Of a stretch of 64,000 bases of DNA, positions 34,218 to 42,778 are shown in pieces. The stretch lies in contig JAUJOT010000005.1 of assembly GCA_030447505.1 (NCBI GenBank), positions 259,295 to 323,294 of the forward strand, written 5' to 3'. The DNA comes from Solirubrobacteraceae bacterium. GTDB taxonomy: Bacteria; Actinomycetota; Thermoleophilia; Solirubrobacterales; Solirubrobacteraceae. Below the pieces are notes generated by a model. It had not been told where the DNA came from, did no database searches, and saw only the letters and a program-made list of their open reading frames with translations. The position numbers and the translations under genes were made by a program. The stretch's first letter is position 1; every line of letters starts with the position of its first letter.

Positions 34218-35048
34218 GTGAGCATCTCGACCATGGCCGTCATCACGATCGGCATCGATCCGACGATCGAGCTCGGACCGATCACGCTCGCCTGGCACGG
34301 CATCACGATCGCGCTGGGCATCCTGATCGGCGGCCTCGCCGCCGCACGCTGGCTGCGCGAACGTGACCTGTCGCCCGAGCCGATGTACACCTTCACCGCG
34401 CTCGCGGCGGTCGGGGGCATCGTCGGCGCGCGCATCTTCTATCTCCTCGAGCACGACCCGGGCGCGCTGCTCGCGCCCGACCGGCTGATCGGAAGCAACG
34501 GGTTCACGTTCGACGGCGGCGTGATCCTCGCCGCACTGCTGATCGCCGGCTACGTGCACCGGACGGGCCTCAGCGGTCGCTATCTCGACGCCGGCGCCGC
34601 CGGGCTTCCGCTCGGCGTCGCGATCGGCCGCATCGGCGACGTCATCAACGGCGAGCACTACGGCGAGCGCAGCACGTTCCTGCTCGCCGTGCGCAACTCG
34701 CACCCCGACGCGCTGACGCCCAACCCCGATTTCGCCTACCACAGCGGCGGTCTCTACGAAGTGCTGCTGGCGACGATCATCTTCGCCGTGATCTGGCCGC
34801 TGCGCCACCGCTTCAAGCGGCCCGGCGACCTCGCATGGCTCGTGCTCGGCCTCTTCGCGGCGGGGCGGTTCTTCGAGTTCTTCCTGCGCGGCGACAGCCC
34901 GCAGCTGGCACTCGGTCTCAACAACGCGCAATGGACGAGCGTCGCGCTGCTGGCGATCGTCGTCATCGGCCACGCGCTGACGAAACGCCGCGCCGACCAA
35001 CGCGCGACGTCCGCCGACGGCGCGGCAGTAGCGTCCGCGCAGGAGTGA
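34218..35048 (+). CDS. lgt: Prolipoprotein diacylglyceryl transferase
   Basis: Inner-membrane enzyme of 276 aa that transfers diacylglyceryl from phosphatidylglycerol to the lipobox Cys. Seven hydrophobic segments; the Lgt signature appears as GRIGDVINGEHYG (R138 to E146), with D in place of the usual N at position 141. The N-terminal GPITLAWHGITIALGI and the GLYEVLLATIIF segment also match. It directly follows a lipoprotein gene. GTG 34218 start. Confidence 0.93.
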   Translation: MSISTMAVITIGIDPTIELGPITLAWHGITIALGILIGGLAAARWLRERDLSPEPMYTFTALAAVGGIVGARIFYLLEHDPGALLAPDRLIGSNGFTFDGGVILAALLIAGYVHRTGLSGRYLDAGAAGLPLGVAIGRIGDVINGEHYGERSTFLLAVRNSHPDALTPNPDFAYHSGGLYEVLLATIIFAVIWPLRHRFKRPGDLAWLVLGLFAAGRFFEFFLRGDSPQLALGLNNAQWTSVALLAIVVIGHALTKRRADQRATSADGAAVASAQE

Positions 35049-35135
35049 CGATCAGGAGCGCCGGACGTCGAAGGAGCACGCGCGGGCGCGAACCCGCAGC
35101 GAGCGCACCCCGCACAACGTCACCGCCGAGTCTGA

Positions 35136-36238
<1,103 letters not shown>

Positions 36239-36307
36239 GCGCCCAAGCAGGTAGCTCCAAACCCGGTAGCCGCCACTCGCTCACGTCGAGCTCAGATGTT
36301 CGCGCGC

Positions 36308-37564
36308 TCAGCCTGCCATCGAGCGCCGTCGGCGCGGTGCGCGTCGCCAGCCTGCGGCTGCGCGACCCGCCGGGAGCGAGCGAGACAGCGCGCCTGCTGC
36401 GAGCACGAAGACGGCTGATGCCCAGAGGCAGGCCTGAAGGCCGATCCATTGGTACAGCACGCCGGAGAGGACGGTGCCGGCGAGACGTCCGCCGGCGTTT
36501 GCCATGTAGTAGAAGCCGACATTCATCGCGACTTTGTCGCCGTCGGCGTAGGCGAGGATGAGGTAGCTGTGGACGGCCGAGTTGAGCGCGAACACGAGGC
36601 CGAACACGAGCAGGCCGACGACGACCGCCAGCGTCCCGTCGGTCCCGGCGGCGAGCGCGATCGCGATCGCTGCCGGGAAGACGGCGAGCAGGAACGCGAG
36701 CCATGTCGCGGTGTGTCCGTCGGGATCGCGGATGTGGCGCGGTGCGGCGGCCTGCACGATTCCATAGCCGATCACCCACGCGGCGAGGAACGTTCCGACC
36801 TGCCAGAAGCTCCAGCCCTGCTCGGTGCGCAGGTAGACGGGGACGCCGACGACGAACCACACGTCGCGGGAGGCGAACAGGAAGATCCGGGCGGCGGCGA
36901 GGGCGTTGACGGAGCGGTTGTTGGAGAACATGCCGCGGAACTTCGCCTTGCGGTCGGGGCGGCCGAGGTCGCCGCGCATGAGCACCAGCACGACGACGAG
37001 CGCGGTTGCGACGAGGCCCATGAGCACGCCGAGGGCGGCGTGGAAGCCGGTGGTCGTCAGCAGCAGGCCGCCGAGGAAGAATCCGACGCCCTTGAGCGCG
37101 TTCTTCGATCCCGTCAGCAGCGACACCCAGCGATAGAGCTGGCCCGAGGCGTCCTCTGGCACGACGAGCTTGATCGCGCTCTTGGAGCTCATCTTCGTCA
37201 GGTCCTTGGCGATGCCCGAGAACGCCTGGGCGACCATCACGTACGGCACGACGAGCAGCGACTCGGGGGCGACGAGCAGCATCGCGAGCGCCAGCAGCTG
37301 CGTTGCGAGGCCGCCGAGCAGCGTGAATCGCAGACCGAGGCGGGCGGCGAGCCAGCCGCCGACGAGGTTCGTGACGATGCCGAAGAACTCGTAGAAGAGA
37401 AACAGCGTGGCGACGGCGATCGGGCTGTAGCCGCGCTCGTAGAAGTAGAAGAGGACGAGCAGCCGGATCGCGCCGTCGGTGATCGTGTCGGCCCAGTACG
37501 CGCCGGTGACCAGGACGTAGTTGCGCAGGTCCGCCGTCCGCCGGCTGTCCTGGGCCGCCTCCAT
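36308..37564 (-). CDS. arsJ: ArsJ-type MFS efflux pump (organoarsenical exporter)
   Basis: MFS transporter of 418 aa with 11-12 transmembrane segments. The start region (LRNYVLVTGAYWADTITDGA) and the core AKDLTKMSSKSAIKLVVPED are characteristic of ArsJ, which exports 1-arseno-3-phosphoglycerate. It follows a dedicated GAPDH gene by 4 bp, the same gapdh-arsJ pairing seen in known arsenate-resistance operons. ATG 37564 is preferred to an upstream ATG at 37642, which would overlap the GAPDH gene. The tail is Arg-rich and may be an extension. Confidence 0.92.
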   Translation of the reverse strand: MEAAQDSRRTADLRNYVLVTGAYWADTITDGAIRLLVLFYFYERGYSPIAVATLFLFYEFFGIVTNLVGGWLAARLGLRFTLLGGLATQLLALAMLLVAPESLLVVPYVMVAQAFSGIAKDLTKMSSKSAIKLVVPEDASGQLYRWVSLLTGSKNALKGVGFFLGGLLLTTTGFHAALGVLMGLVATALVVVLVLMRGDLGRPDRKAKFRGMFSNNRSVNALAAARIFLFASRDVWFVVGVPVYLRTEQGWSFWQVGTFLAAWVIGYGIVQAAAPRHIRDPDGHTATWLAFLLAVFPAAIAIALAAGTDGTLAVVVGLLVFGLVFALNSAVHSYLILAYADGDKVAMNVGFYYMANAGGRLAGTVLSGVLYQWIGLQACLWASAVFVLAAGALSRSLPAGRAAAGWRRAPRRRRSMAG

Positions 37565-37568
37565 CGCG

Positions 37569-38585
37569 CTACCGCTCGAGTCGTGCGCCGACGGCTGCGG
37601 CGAGCTCGACGAGCCGGTTGGCGTAGCCCCACTCGTTGTCATACCAGGCCAGGACCTTCACCTGGGTCTCGTCGGTGACCATCGTCGAGAGCGCGTCGAG
37701 AATCCCCGAGCGCGGGTCGTCCTTGTAGTCGACCGAGACCAGCGGGCGCTCCTCGTAGCCGAGGATCCCGGCCAGCGGCCCATCGGCGGCGGCTTTCATC
37801 AGTGCGTTGACCTCCTCGATCGTGGTGGCCCGCGCGACCTCGAAGACGGCGTCGGTCAGCGAGGCGTTGAGCAGCGGGACGCGGACGGCCAGGCCGTCGA
37901 GCTTGCCCTGCAGCTCCGGGACGATCAGCCCGATCGCCGTCGCCGACCCGGTCGTCGTGGGGATCAGCGAGACCGACGCCGCCCGTGCACGGCGCAGATC
38001 CTTGTGCGGGGCGTCGACGATCGTCTGCGTGTTGGTCATGTCATGCAGTGTCGTGACCGAGCCGCGCAGGATCCCGATGCCCTCGTGGATCACCTTGACG
38101 AGCGGCGCCAGGCAGTTCGTCGTGCACGACGCTGCCGTGACGATGTCGTGGACAGCGGGGTCATAGCGGTCGTCGTTGACGCCGACGACGATGTTCAACG
38201 CGCGCTCGTCCTTGACCGGTGCGGCGACGACCACTTTCCCCACGCCCTGCTCGAAGTAGGGCGTGAGCGAGTCGATGGTGCGGAACCTGCCCGAGCACTC
38301 GAGCACGATCTCGGCGCCATGCTCGTTCCGCACGTCGCCCGGGGCAGCAACGTTGCTGTAGGCGAGTGCGGCGCCGTCGACGGTGAGCGTCGCGCCTTCG
38401 CCGATCGCCTCGCGATCCCAACGGCCGTGCACGGAGTCGAAGCCCAACAGGTGCGCGGCAGTCGCGGCGTCGCCATGCGGTTCGTTGAGGTGGACGAACT
38501 GCAGGTCGTCGCGGTCCCATCCCGCTCGCAATGCCAGACGGCCGATCCGGCCGAAGCCGTTGATCGCGATGCGGGTGGGGATCAT
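37569..38585 (-). CDS. gapdh: Glyceraldehyde-3-phosphate dehydrogenase, arsenic-operon type
   Basis: GAPDH of 338 aa: NAD-binding [14 protein letters not shown], catalytic C154 in [14 protein letters not shown], and the C-terminal [18 protein letters not shown]. In arsJ operons this enzyme uses arsenate instead of phosphate, making 1-arseno-3-phosphoglycerate which ArsJ exports. That role follows from context; the protein could be glycolytic too. AGGAG lies six bases before the ATG at 38585. It is transcribed divergently from arsR. Confidence 0.93.
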   Translation of the reverse strand: MIPTRIAINGFGRIGRLALRAGWDRDDLQFVHLNEPHGDAATAAHLLGFDSVHGRWDREAIGEGATLTVDGAALAYSNVAAPGDVRNEHGAEIVLECSGRFRTIDSLTPYFEQGVGKVVVAAPVKDERALNIVVGVNDDRYDPAVHDIVTAASCTTNCLAPLVKVIHEGIGILRGSVTTLHDMTNTQTIVDAPHKDLRRARAASVSLIPTTTGSATAIGLIVPELQGKLDGLAVRVPLLNASLTDAVFEVARATTIEEVNALMKAAADGPLAGILGYEERPLVSVDYKDDPRSGILDALSTMVTDETQVKVLAWYDNEWGYANRLVELAAAVGARLER

Positions 38586-38622
38586 GAGCTCCTGCCTTGC
38601 ACGGTGACAGGCGGCACCGTAT

Positions 38623-38654
38623 CGATTGACAGATGTCGTTTCAATCGGTATATC
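38623..38654 (+). promoter_or_regulatory. arsR promoter with dyad operator
   Basis: TTGACA (38626-38631), 17 bp, TATATC (38649-38654): a near-consensus sigma-70-type promoter. CGATTGA (38623-38629) and TCAATCG (38641-38647) form a perfect inverted repeat with 11 bp between, with an inner GACA-GA-TGTC, overlapping the -35 and spacer. This suits binding by ArsR. The expected start point falls at or next to the A of the arsR ATG (38662), so the mRNA may be leaderless. Confidence 0.82.
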
Positions 38655-38661
38655 TGGATTG

Positions 38662-39015
38662 ATGGCGGTCGATCTGGAGCTGATGCCGAAGAAGAAGCGC
38701 GCCGCCGGCGAGCGCTGCTGCGAACCGGTCGTCTATCCCGACGTCGAACGCGCGCACGCCGCGCGGATGGCAGAGGTCGCCAAGGCGCTGGGCGACCCGA
38801 TCCGCCTGCAGCTCGTCGACGTCTTGCGCCGCCACGCCGGCGAGGTCTGCGTCTGCGAGCTCGTACCGCTGTTCGACATCTCACAATCGACGCTCTCTCA
38901 CCACCTCTCGAAGCTGCGCGCGGCCGGGATCGTCGACTCCGAGCGCCGCGGGCTGTGGGCCTATTACTACGTCTGTCCCGATGCGCTGAAGGAGCTGTCC
39001 GCATGGCTGAGCTGA
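38662..39015 (+). CDS. arsR: ArsR-family arsenite-responsive repressor
   Basis: Winged-helix repressor of 117 aa. Helix-turn-helix [22 protein letters not shown], wing [11 protein letters not shown]. Candidate As(III) thiols: C19-C20 near the N-terminus and C63, C65 in EVCVCEL, like the ELCVCDL site of classic ArsR. It should block both the divergent gapdh-arsJ and the arsR-arsM transcripts until arsenite binds. The arsM ATG lies inside its last codons (13-bp overlap). ATG 38662 may be the first base of the transcript. Confidence 0.93.
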   Translation: MAVDLELMPKKKRAAGERCCEPVVYPDVERAHAARMAEVAKALGDPIRLQLVDVLRRHAGEVCVCELVPLFDISQSTLSHHLSKLRAAGIVDSERRGLWAYYYVCPDALKELSAWLS

Positions 39016-39824
39016 CCGACACCGACATCCGTGAGCTCGTGCGCGAGCGCTACGCCGCCGCCGCAACGGCCATCGCCGGAGGCGCGGCGGCCGTCGATCC
39101 GATGGCCGAACCGGCGTCGTCGTGCTGCGGTCCGGCCACGGCGGCCGGCTCGTCGTGCTGCGCGCCCGTCGGCCTCGAGGACGCCGCCGGCAACGAGGTC
39201 TTCGGCGGCTCGCTCTACGACAGCGAGGACGGCGCGGACGACGCGCCGGTGCAGGCCTCGCTGGGCTGCGGCGTGCCGACCGCGGTCGCCGACCTGCACG
39301 ACGGCGACGTCGTCCTCGACCTCGGATCGGGCGCCGGCGCCGACGTCCTCATCAGCGCGCGCCGCGTCGCGCCGAGCGGACGCGCGATCGGCCTCGACAT
39401 GACCGACGAGATGCTCGAGCTCGCGCGCGCCAACGCCGCCGCAGCGGGCATCGACAACGCGCAGTTCGTCAAGGGCTACCTCGAGCAGCTGCCGCTGCCG
39501 GACTCCAGCGTCGACGTCGTCATCTCCAACTGCGTCATCAACCTCTCGGGGGATAAGCCGCAGGTGCTGCGCGAGGCCGCGCGCGTCCTGCGTCCGGGCG
39601 GGCGCTTTGCGATCTCCGACGTCGTCGCGGACCCCGACATGGACGAGGCCACGCGCGCCGACATGGCGCAGTGGACCGGCTGCGTCGCCGGTGCGCTGAC
39701 GCGCCTGCAGTTCGAGCGCTCGCTCGCCGACGCCGGCCTGGTCGACGTCGAGATCCGCGAGACGCACCGCGTCCACAAGCACGCCGCCGCCGCGATCGTG
39801 CGTGCACGCAAGCCGCAGGCTTGA
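39003..39824 (+). CDS. arsM: Arsenite S-adenosylmethionine methyltransferase
   Basis: ArsM of 273 aa, methylating As(III) in the cytoplasm to volatile or less toxic forms. SAM motif I is [16 protein letters not shown]. The three As-binding Cys of the family are present: C89 (SLGCGVPTA), C177 (ISNCVINLS) and C227 (WTGCVAGAL), with spacings like CmArsM. The N-terminus carries extra Cys pairs (SSCCGP, SSCCAP). It overlaps arsR by 13 bp and is co-transcribed with it. Confidence 0.94.
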   Translation: MAELTDTDIRELVRERYAAAATAIAGGAAAVDPMAEPASSCCGPATAAGSSCCAPVGLEDAAGNEVFGGSLYDSEDGADDAPVQASLGCGVPTAVADLHDGDVVLDLGSGAGADVLISARRVAPSGRAIGLDMTDEMLELARANAAAAGIDNAQFVKGYLEQLPLPDSSVDVVISNCVINLSGDKPQVLREAARVLRPGGRFAISDVVADPDMDEATRADMAQWTGCVAGALTRLQFERSLADAGLVDVEIRETHRVHKHAAAAIVRARKPQA

Positions 39825-40631
39825 GCCCGGCGGATCATTCGGCTGTAGAGGGCCTCAGAGAAAGCCTACGAGGTCCGACCTGACTGCCCCGGGACGTCAC
39901 CGAAGTCACCGCTGAGCTGTGACCCTCAGGCGCTGGCTGCCGTCAAGAACCCGCCGGTCGTCCATGCAACGGTCCCTCAGCAGGACTCCCGCCAGCGGAA
40001 CGACAACCCCGACGGCGCCGCCGGGGCTCCACCCGTTCCGCGGACGTCGCGGGAGTGTGTGCGTCAGGCTGCGTGCGCGCCGGCTCGGAGCGCGTCGGCC
40101 GCAGCAGAGTTGAGGTCGGTCCCCGTACGAAACGCGCTGCGCGCCCCGGAGCCCGAGCACCGCCTCGGGCACGGCGACCCGGGGCGAGGGGCGCGCCGGC
40201 CGCATTACCCTTGCTCGCAGATGTCCAAGCGCCCAGCTGGGTGCCATCGCCGGGGCGGTCGACGCGCAACGTCTCGGCCTTGTCGATGAGCTCGTCGAGC
40301 TCGTCCGAGGTGATCTCGTCGTCGTGCATGGCTAGATGATGCTTGTCCAGCGGTCGCGGTGGTAGCACCGCCGCACCGTAGCCACCGCGGCCTGCGCCAA
40401 CATGACTCTCGCCCGCTGTTTCAGGCGGTCGCACAAGCGAAGCCTAATCGCTGTCTCGTGCCGTTACCTGCGATCAGCCGCCGGCGAAACGCCTCGCCTC
40501 GTCAATCACCAACGACGTCTTGCCCGACGAGACGGCGTTGATCGGAGTCCACTTCATGATGACAACGAACTGTTCCTCGGACTCGGGATCCTGCCGAGAT
40601 GGCTACTGCGTGTCGGGCCCTGGGTGTGGCG
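39825..40631. other. Gene-poor stretch before IS3, about 800 bp
   Basis: No gene I can support. Small pieces look protein-like on the minus strand: HDDEITSDELDELIDKAETL from about 40330, running into low-complexity Arg/Ala sequence, and a 27-codon piece ending at 40474. Together with the adjacent IS and intron this looks like a site of repeated insertion and decay. Confidence 0.5.
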
Positions 40632-40706
40632 TGACCCCGGTGGTTCGGTCCGGTGCTTGTGAGAGTACTTCTCGCCCACGATCATGGGCAGCGAGGACTC
40701 CAACGC

Positions 40707-40985
40707 ATGAAGCGACGCAGGCACACTCCCGAGCAGGTCATCCGCAAGCTGCGCGAGGCGGAGCGGATGCTGAGCGAGGGCAAGACGATCGCGGAGCTCT
40801 GCAAGGAGCTTGAGGTCTCCGAGCAGACGTTCCATCGCTGGCGCAACCAGTACGGCGGGATGAAGGCCGATGACGTCAAGCGCCTCAAGGAGCTTGAGCG
40901 TGAGAACACGCGGTTGAAGGCGATCGTGGCTGACCAGGCCCTGGAGTGTCAGGCGTTGAAGGAGGTTGCTCGGGGAAACTGGTGA
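40707..40985 (+). CDS. IS3 OrfA (helix-turn-helix, leucine zipper)
   Basis: Protein of 92 aa. HTH region HTPEQVIRKLREAERMLSEG, ELEVSEQTFHRWRNQYGG, then a heptad helix VKRLKELERENTRLKAIVAD for multimerisation. It recognises the element ends and is normally fused to OrfB by -1 frameshifting. Start ATG 40707. Confidence 0.92.
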   Translation: MKRRRHTPEQVIRKLREAERMLSEGKTIAELCKELEVSEQTFHRWRNQYGGMKADDVKRLKELERENTRLKAIVADQALECQALKEVARGNW

Positions 40986-41830
40986 GCCCGGCCCGTCGGC
41001 GGGCGGCGGTCGCGATGCTCTGCGACCGCCTGCACGTCAGCGAGCGCTGGGCCTGCCGGGTCTGCGGTCAGCATCGCTCCACGCAGCGGCGCGAGCCGAT
41101 GCCCGCCGGCGATGATGAGGCGTTGCGTGCCGAGCTGCGCGCGTTCTCGGCCAGGCGCCCGCGGTGGGGGTACCGCCAGGCGCACACGCATCTGCAGCAG
41201 GAGGGCTGGGAGATCAACCGCAAGCGCGTGCAGCGCGTCTGGCGCGAGGAAGGGCTGCGGGTCCCGCAGCGCACCCGCAAGCGTCGCCGGCTCGGCGACG
41301 CCACCGCCCCCAAGGAGCTGCTGCGTGCCGAGCGCCCCGGGCACGTGTGGGCGTTTGACTTCCAGTTTGACCAGACCGCCGACGGCCACGTGCTGAAGCT
41401 CTTGAACGTCGTCGACGAGTTCACCAGGGAGGCGCTGGTCATGCACACAGCCCGCAGCGTCACCGCCGATCAGACCGTCGCGGTGCTGGAGGCACTCGTC
41501 GCGGTCCGTGGCGCCCCAACGCATATCCGCTGCGACAACGGCCCGGAGATGACCGCGAACGCGCTGATCGACTGGTGCGCCGCGCAGAGCACGCTGACCA
41601 GCTACATCGACCCCGGCGCACCGTGGCAGAACCCGTTCGTTGAGTCCTTCCACTCGCGCGTACGCGACGAGCTGCTGAACCTCGAGTTGTTCTCATGCCT
41701 CGCCGAAGCCCGGGTCGTGATCGAGGACTGGCGCGAGGACTTCAACCGCCACCGGCCGCACTCCGCCCTTGGCCGCAAGGCTCCCGCCGTCTTCGCTGCT
41801 GCCTGGACGCTACCCGCACCCGCCGCCTGA
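40946..41830 (+). CDS. IS3 OrfB (DDE transposase, rve domain)
   Basis: Catalytic part, 294 aa if read from GTG 40946, overlapping orfA by 40 bp in the other frame. DDE residues: D in HVWAFDFQFDQT, D in HIRCDNGPEMTA, and E in NPFVESFHSRVRDELLN. The upstream HTH_21-like part RPRWGYRQAHTHLQQEGW is present. Normally made as an OrfAB fusion by frameshifting in the overlap. Intact, so transposition may still be possible. Confidence 0.92.
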   Translation: MSGVEGGCSGKLVSPARRRAAVAMLCDRLHVSERWACRVCGQHRSTQRREPMPAGDDEALRAELRAFSARRPRWGYRQAHTHLQQEGWEINRKRVQRVWREEGLRVPQRTRKRRRLGDATAPKELLRAERPGHVWAFDFQFDQTADGHVLKLLNVVDEFTREALVMHTARSVTADQTVAVLEALVAVRGAPTHIRCDNGPEMTANALIDWCAAQSTLTSYIDPGAPWQNPFVESFHSRVRDELLNLELFSCLAEARVVIEDWREDFNRHRPHSALGRKAPAVFAAAWTLPAPAA

Positions 41831-41847
41831 CCCTCACCGCACGGACG

Positions 41848-41917
41848 CGCGCGGACGGAAGCCCGCCGCTCGGCTCGCCCTCCGGGCTCGCCTCCGCGGC
41901 AGGCTTCCGTCCGCGCG
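41848..41917 (+). repeat. 16-bp perfect inverted repeat behind the IS3 transposase
   Basis: CGCGCGGACGGAAGCC (41848-41863) and GGCTTCCGTCCGCGCG (41902-41917), loop 38 nt, 17 bp after the OrfB stop and inside the element. Could act as a terminator or block read-through into flanking DNA. Confidence 0.8.
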
Positions 41918-41985
41918 GCAGCACCTAGCGTGCCCGTACTACATCCACCCGGCTCTCACAGCAGGTGGACCGAAGAACGGGGTCC

Positions 41986-42224
41986 GGCCAGGTGCTCATC
42001 GCGTTCTTCGGCGACAGCTCACGGCGCGAGACCGACTGCGCTGGCCGGTCGAGCAAGTCGTGCAGGACCTCAACCGGTTCCTGCGCGGCTGGGCGGGCTA
42101 CTTCCGCTACGGCAACTCGACCGTCCAGTTCGATCAGATCGTCAAGCACGCCGGCCGTCGGTTGGCACTGCTGCTGGCACACCGCCACCAGCGCGCCGGG
42201 TGGTACCGCCCGGAAGCGTTCTGA
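41986..42224 (+). pseudogene. Group II intron maturase, C-terminal fragment
   Basis: Reads LRWPVEQVVQDLNRFLRGW, GYFRYGNSTVQFDQIVK, HAGRRLALLLAHRHQRAGW, which is the GIIM maturase domain X end of an intron-encoded protein. Only about 65 residues remain of some 450; the start is lost at the IS3 boundary. The stop is at 42224, before domain V as usual. Confidence 0.85.
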
Positions 42225-42442
42225 ACTCCCGGCCGACCGCTACGGCCTGATCAGCCTCAACGGAACCATCGTCGCGCCGCCGACCCAACCGGCCGTGGCG
42301 CACGGGACGCTGAATGCCGACGGTGAAGAACGTCGGTGACCCGTGTGCGGGAGAACCGCATGCACGCTTCGATGGGGGGCGAGAGGAGATCAGCGACAGT
42401 CGGCCACGCCGCGCGACGCCAGGCGCCTCTCGCCTACCCGAC
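41986..42442 (+). mobile_element. Group II intron, 3' remnant with domains V and VI
   Basis: The end of a bacterial group II intron. Domain V is visible at 42338-42370: GTGTGCGG and CCGCATGCAC strands around a GAGA tetraloop. Domain VI is a stem with arms GGCGAGAGG (42378-42386) and CCTCTCGCC (42426-42434), followed by TACCCGAC, a normal 3' end. The 5' part and most of the reverse transcriptase are missing, replaced by the IS3 right end. It cannot splice or move by itself. Confidence 0.85.
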
Positions 42443-42778
42443 CAACCTCGCCGGGCGAGTTTTTCCGCCGGAAGTAGCTAGCGAGCACGCCGCTCGGTGG
42501 CGGCGGCGAGCCCCGTCCCCGGCGACCTCGCCCCTATCAGCATGCGCTCCAGCGAAGGCCTCGCCGTCACACGAGCAGCCGGGAAGCTCCGAGGCCGCAC
42601 GCCGAAGCTGACACCCCGCCTCCTGACCGCAGCGCGAGGTCCCAGCCGCAACCTGGTTTGCCCTTGCTGACACCGACCCGAGCACCGGACCTCGTGCCGC
42701 GAGTCGCGCTAACGGAACAGGTGTCGGTTGGCGCCGTCTGGCGCTCGCGCTTCAGCGAGTGCTGCCGATATCCGCTCC
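42443..42778. other. Intergenic region, about 330 bp, behind the intron remnant
   Basis: Marks the intron 3' exon side and the leader of the GGDEF-EAL gene. I see no gene and no strong hairpin. Confidence 0.45.

Larger units (their letters stand above)
40632..41985 (+). mobile_element. IS3-family insertion sequence (IS407-like)
   Basis: Outer ends are imperfect inverted repeats of about 34 bp: left 40632-40665 (TGACCCCGG, TTCGGTCC, GTGAGAG) and right 41953-41985 (reverse complement GGACCCCGTT, TTCGGTCC, GTGAGAG). The left end has the TG terminus; the right has CC instead of the expected CA, so the last base is uncertain. Contents: orfA, overlapping orfB and a long hairpin. I could not find a clear target duplication, and the right end abuts intron sequence. 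Confidence 0.85.

Noticed and set aside
39003..39824. ArsM as a selenoprotein or radical-SAM variant
   Set aside because: Ordinary Cys triad present and no in-frame UGA.
39943..40434. Minus-strand frame starting with an acidic DDEITSDELDEL segment
   Set aside because: After 35 residues it becomes Arg/Pro/Ala low-complexity typical of antisense frames; no homology recognised.
40474..40557. 27-codon minus-strand frame with SSGKTSLVIDEA, resembling a P-loop
   Set aside because: Too short, in-frame stop just upstream, no ribosome-binding site; likely a chance or dead fragment.
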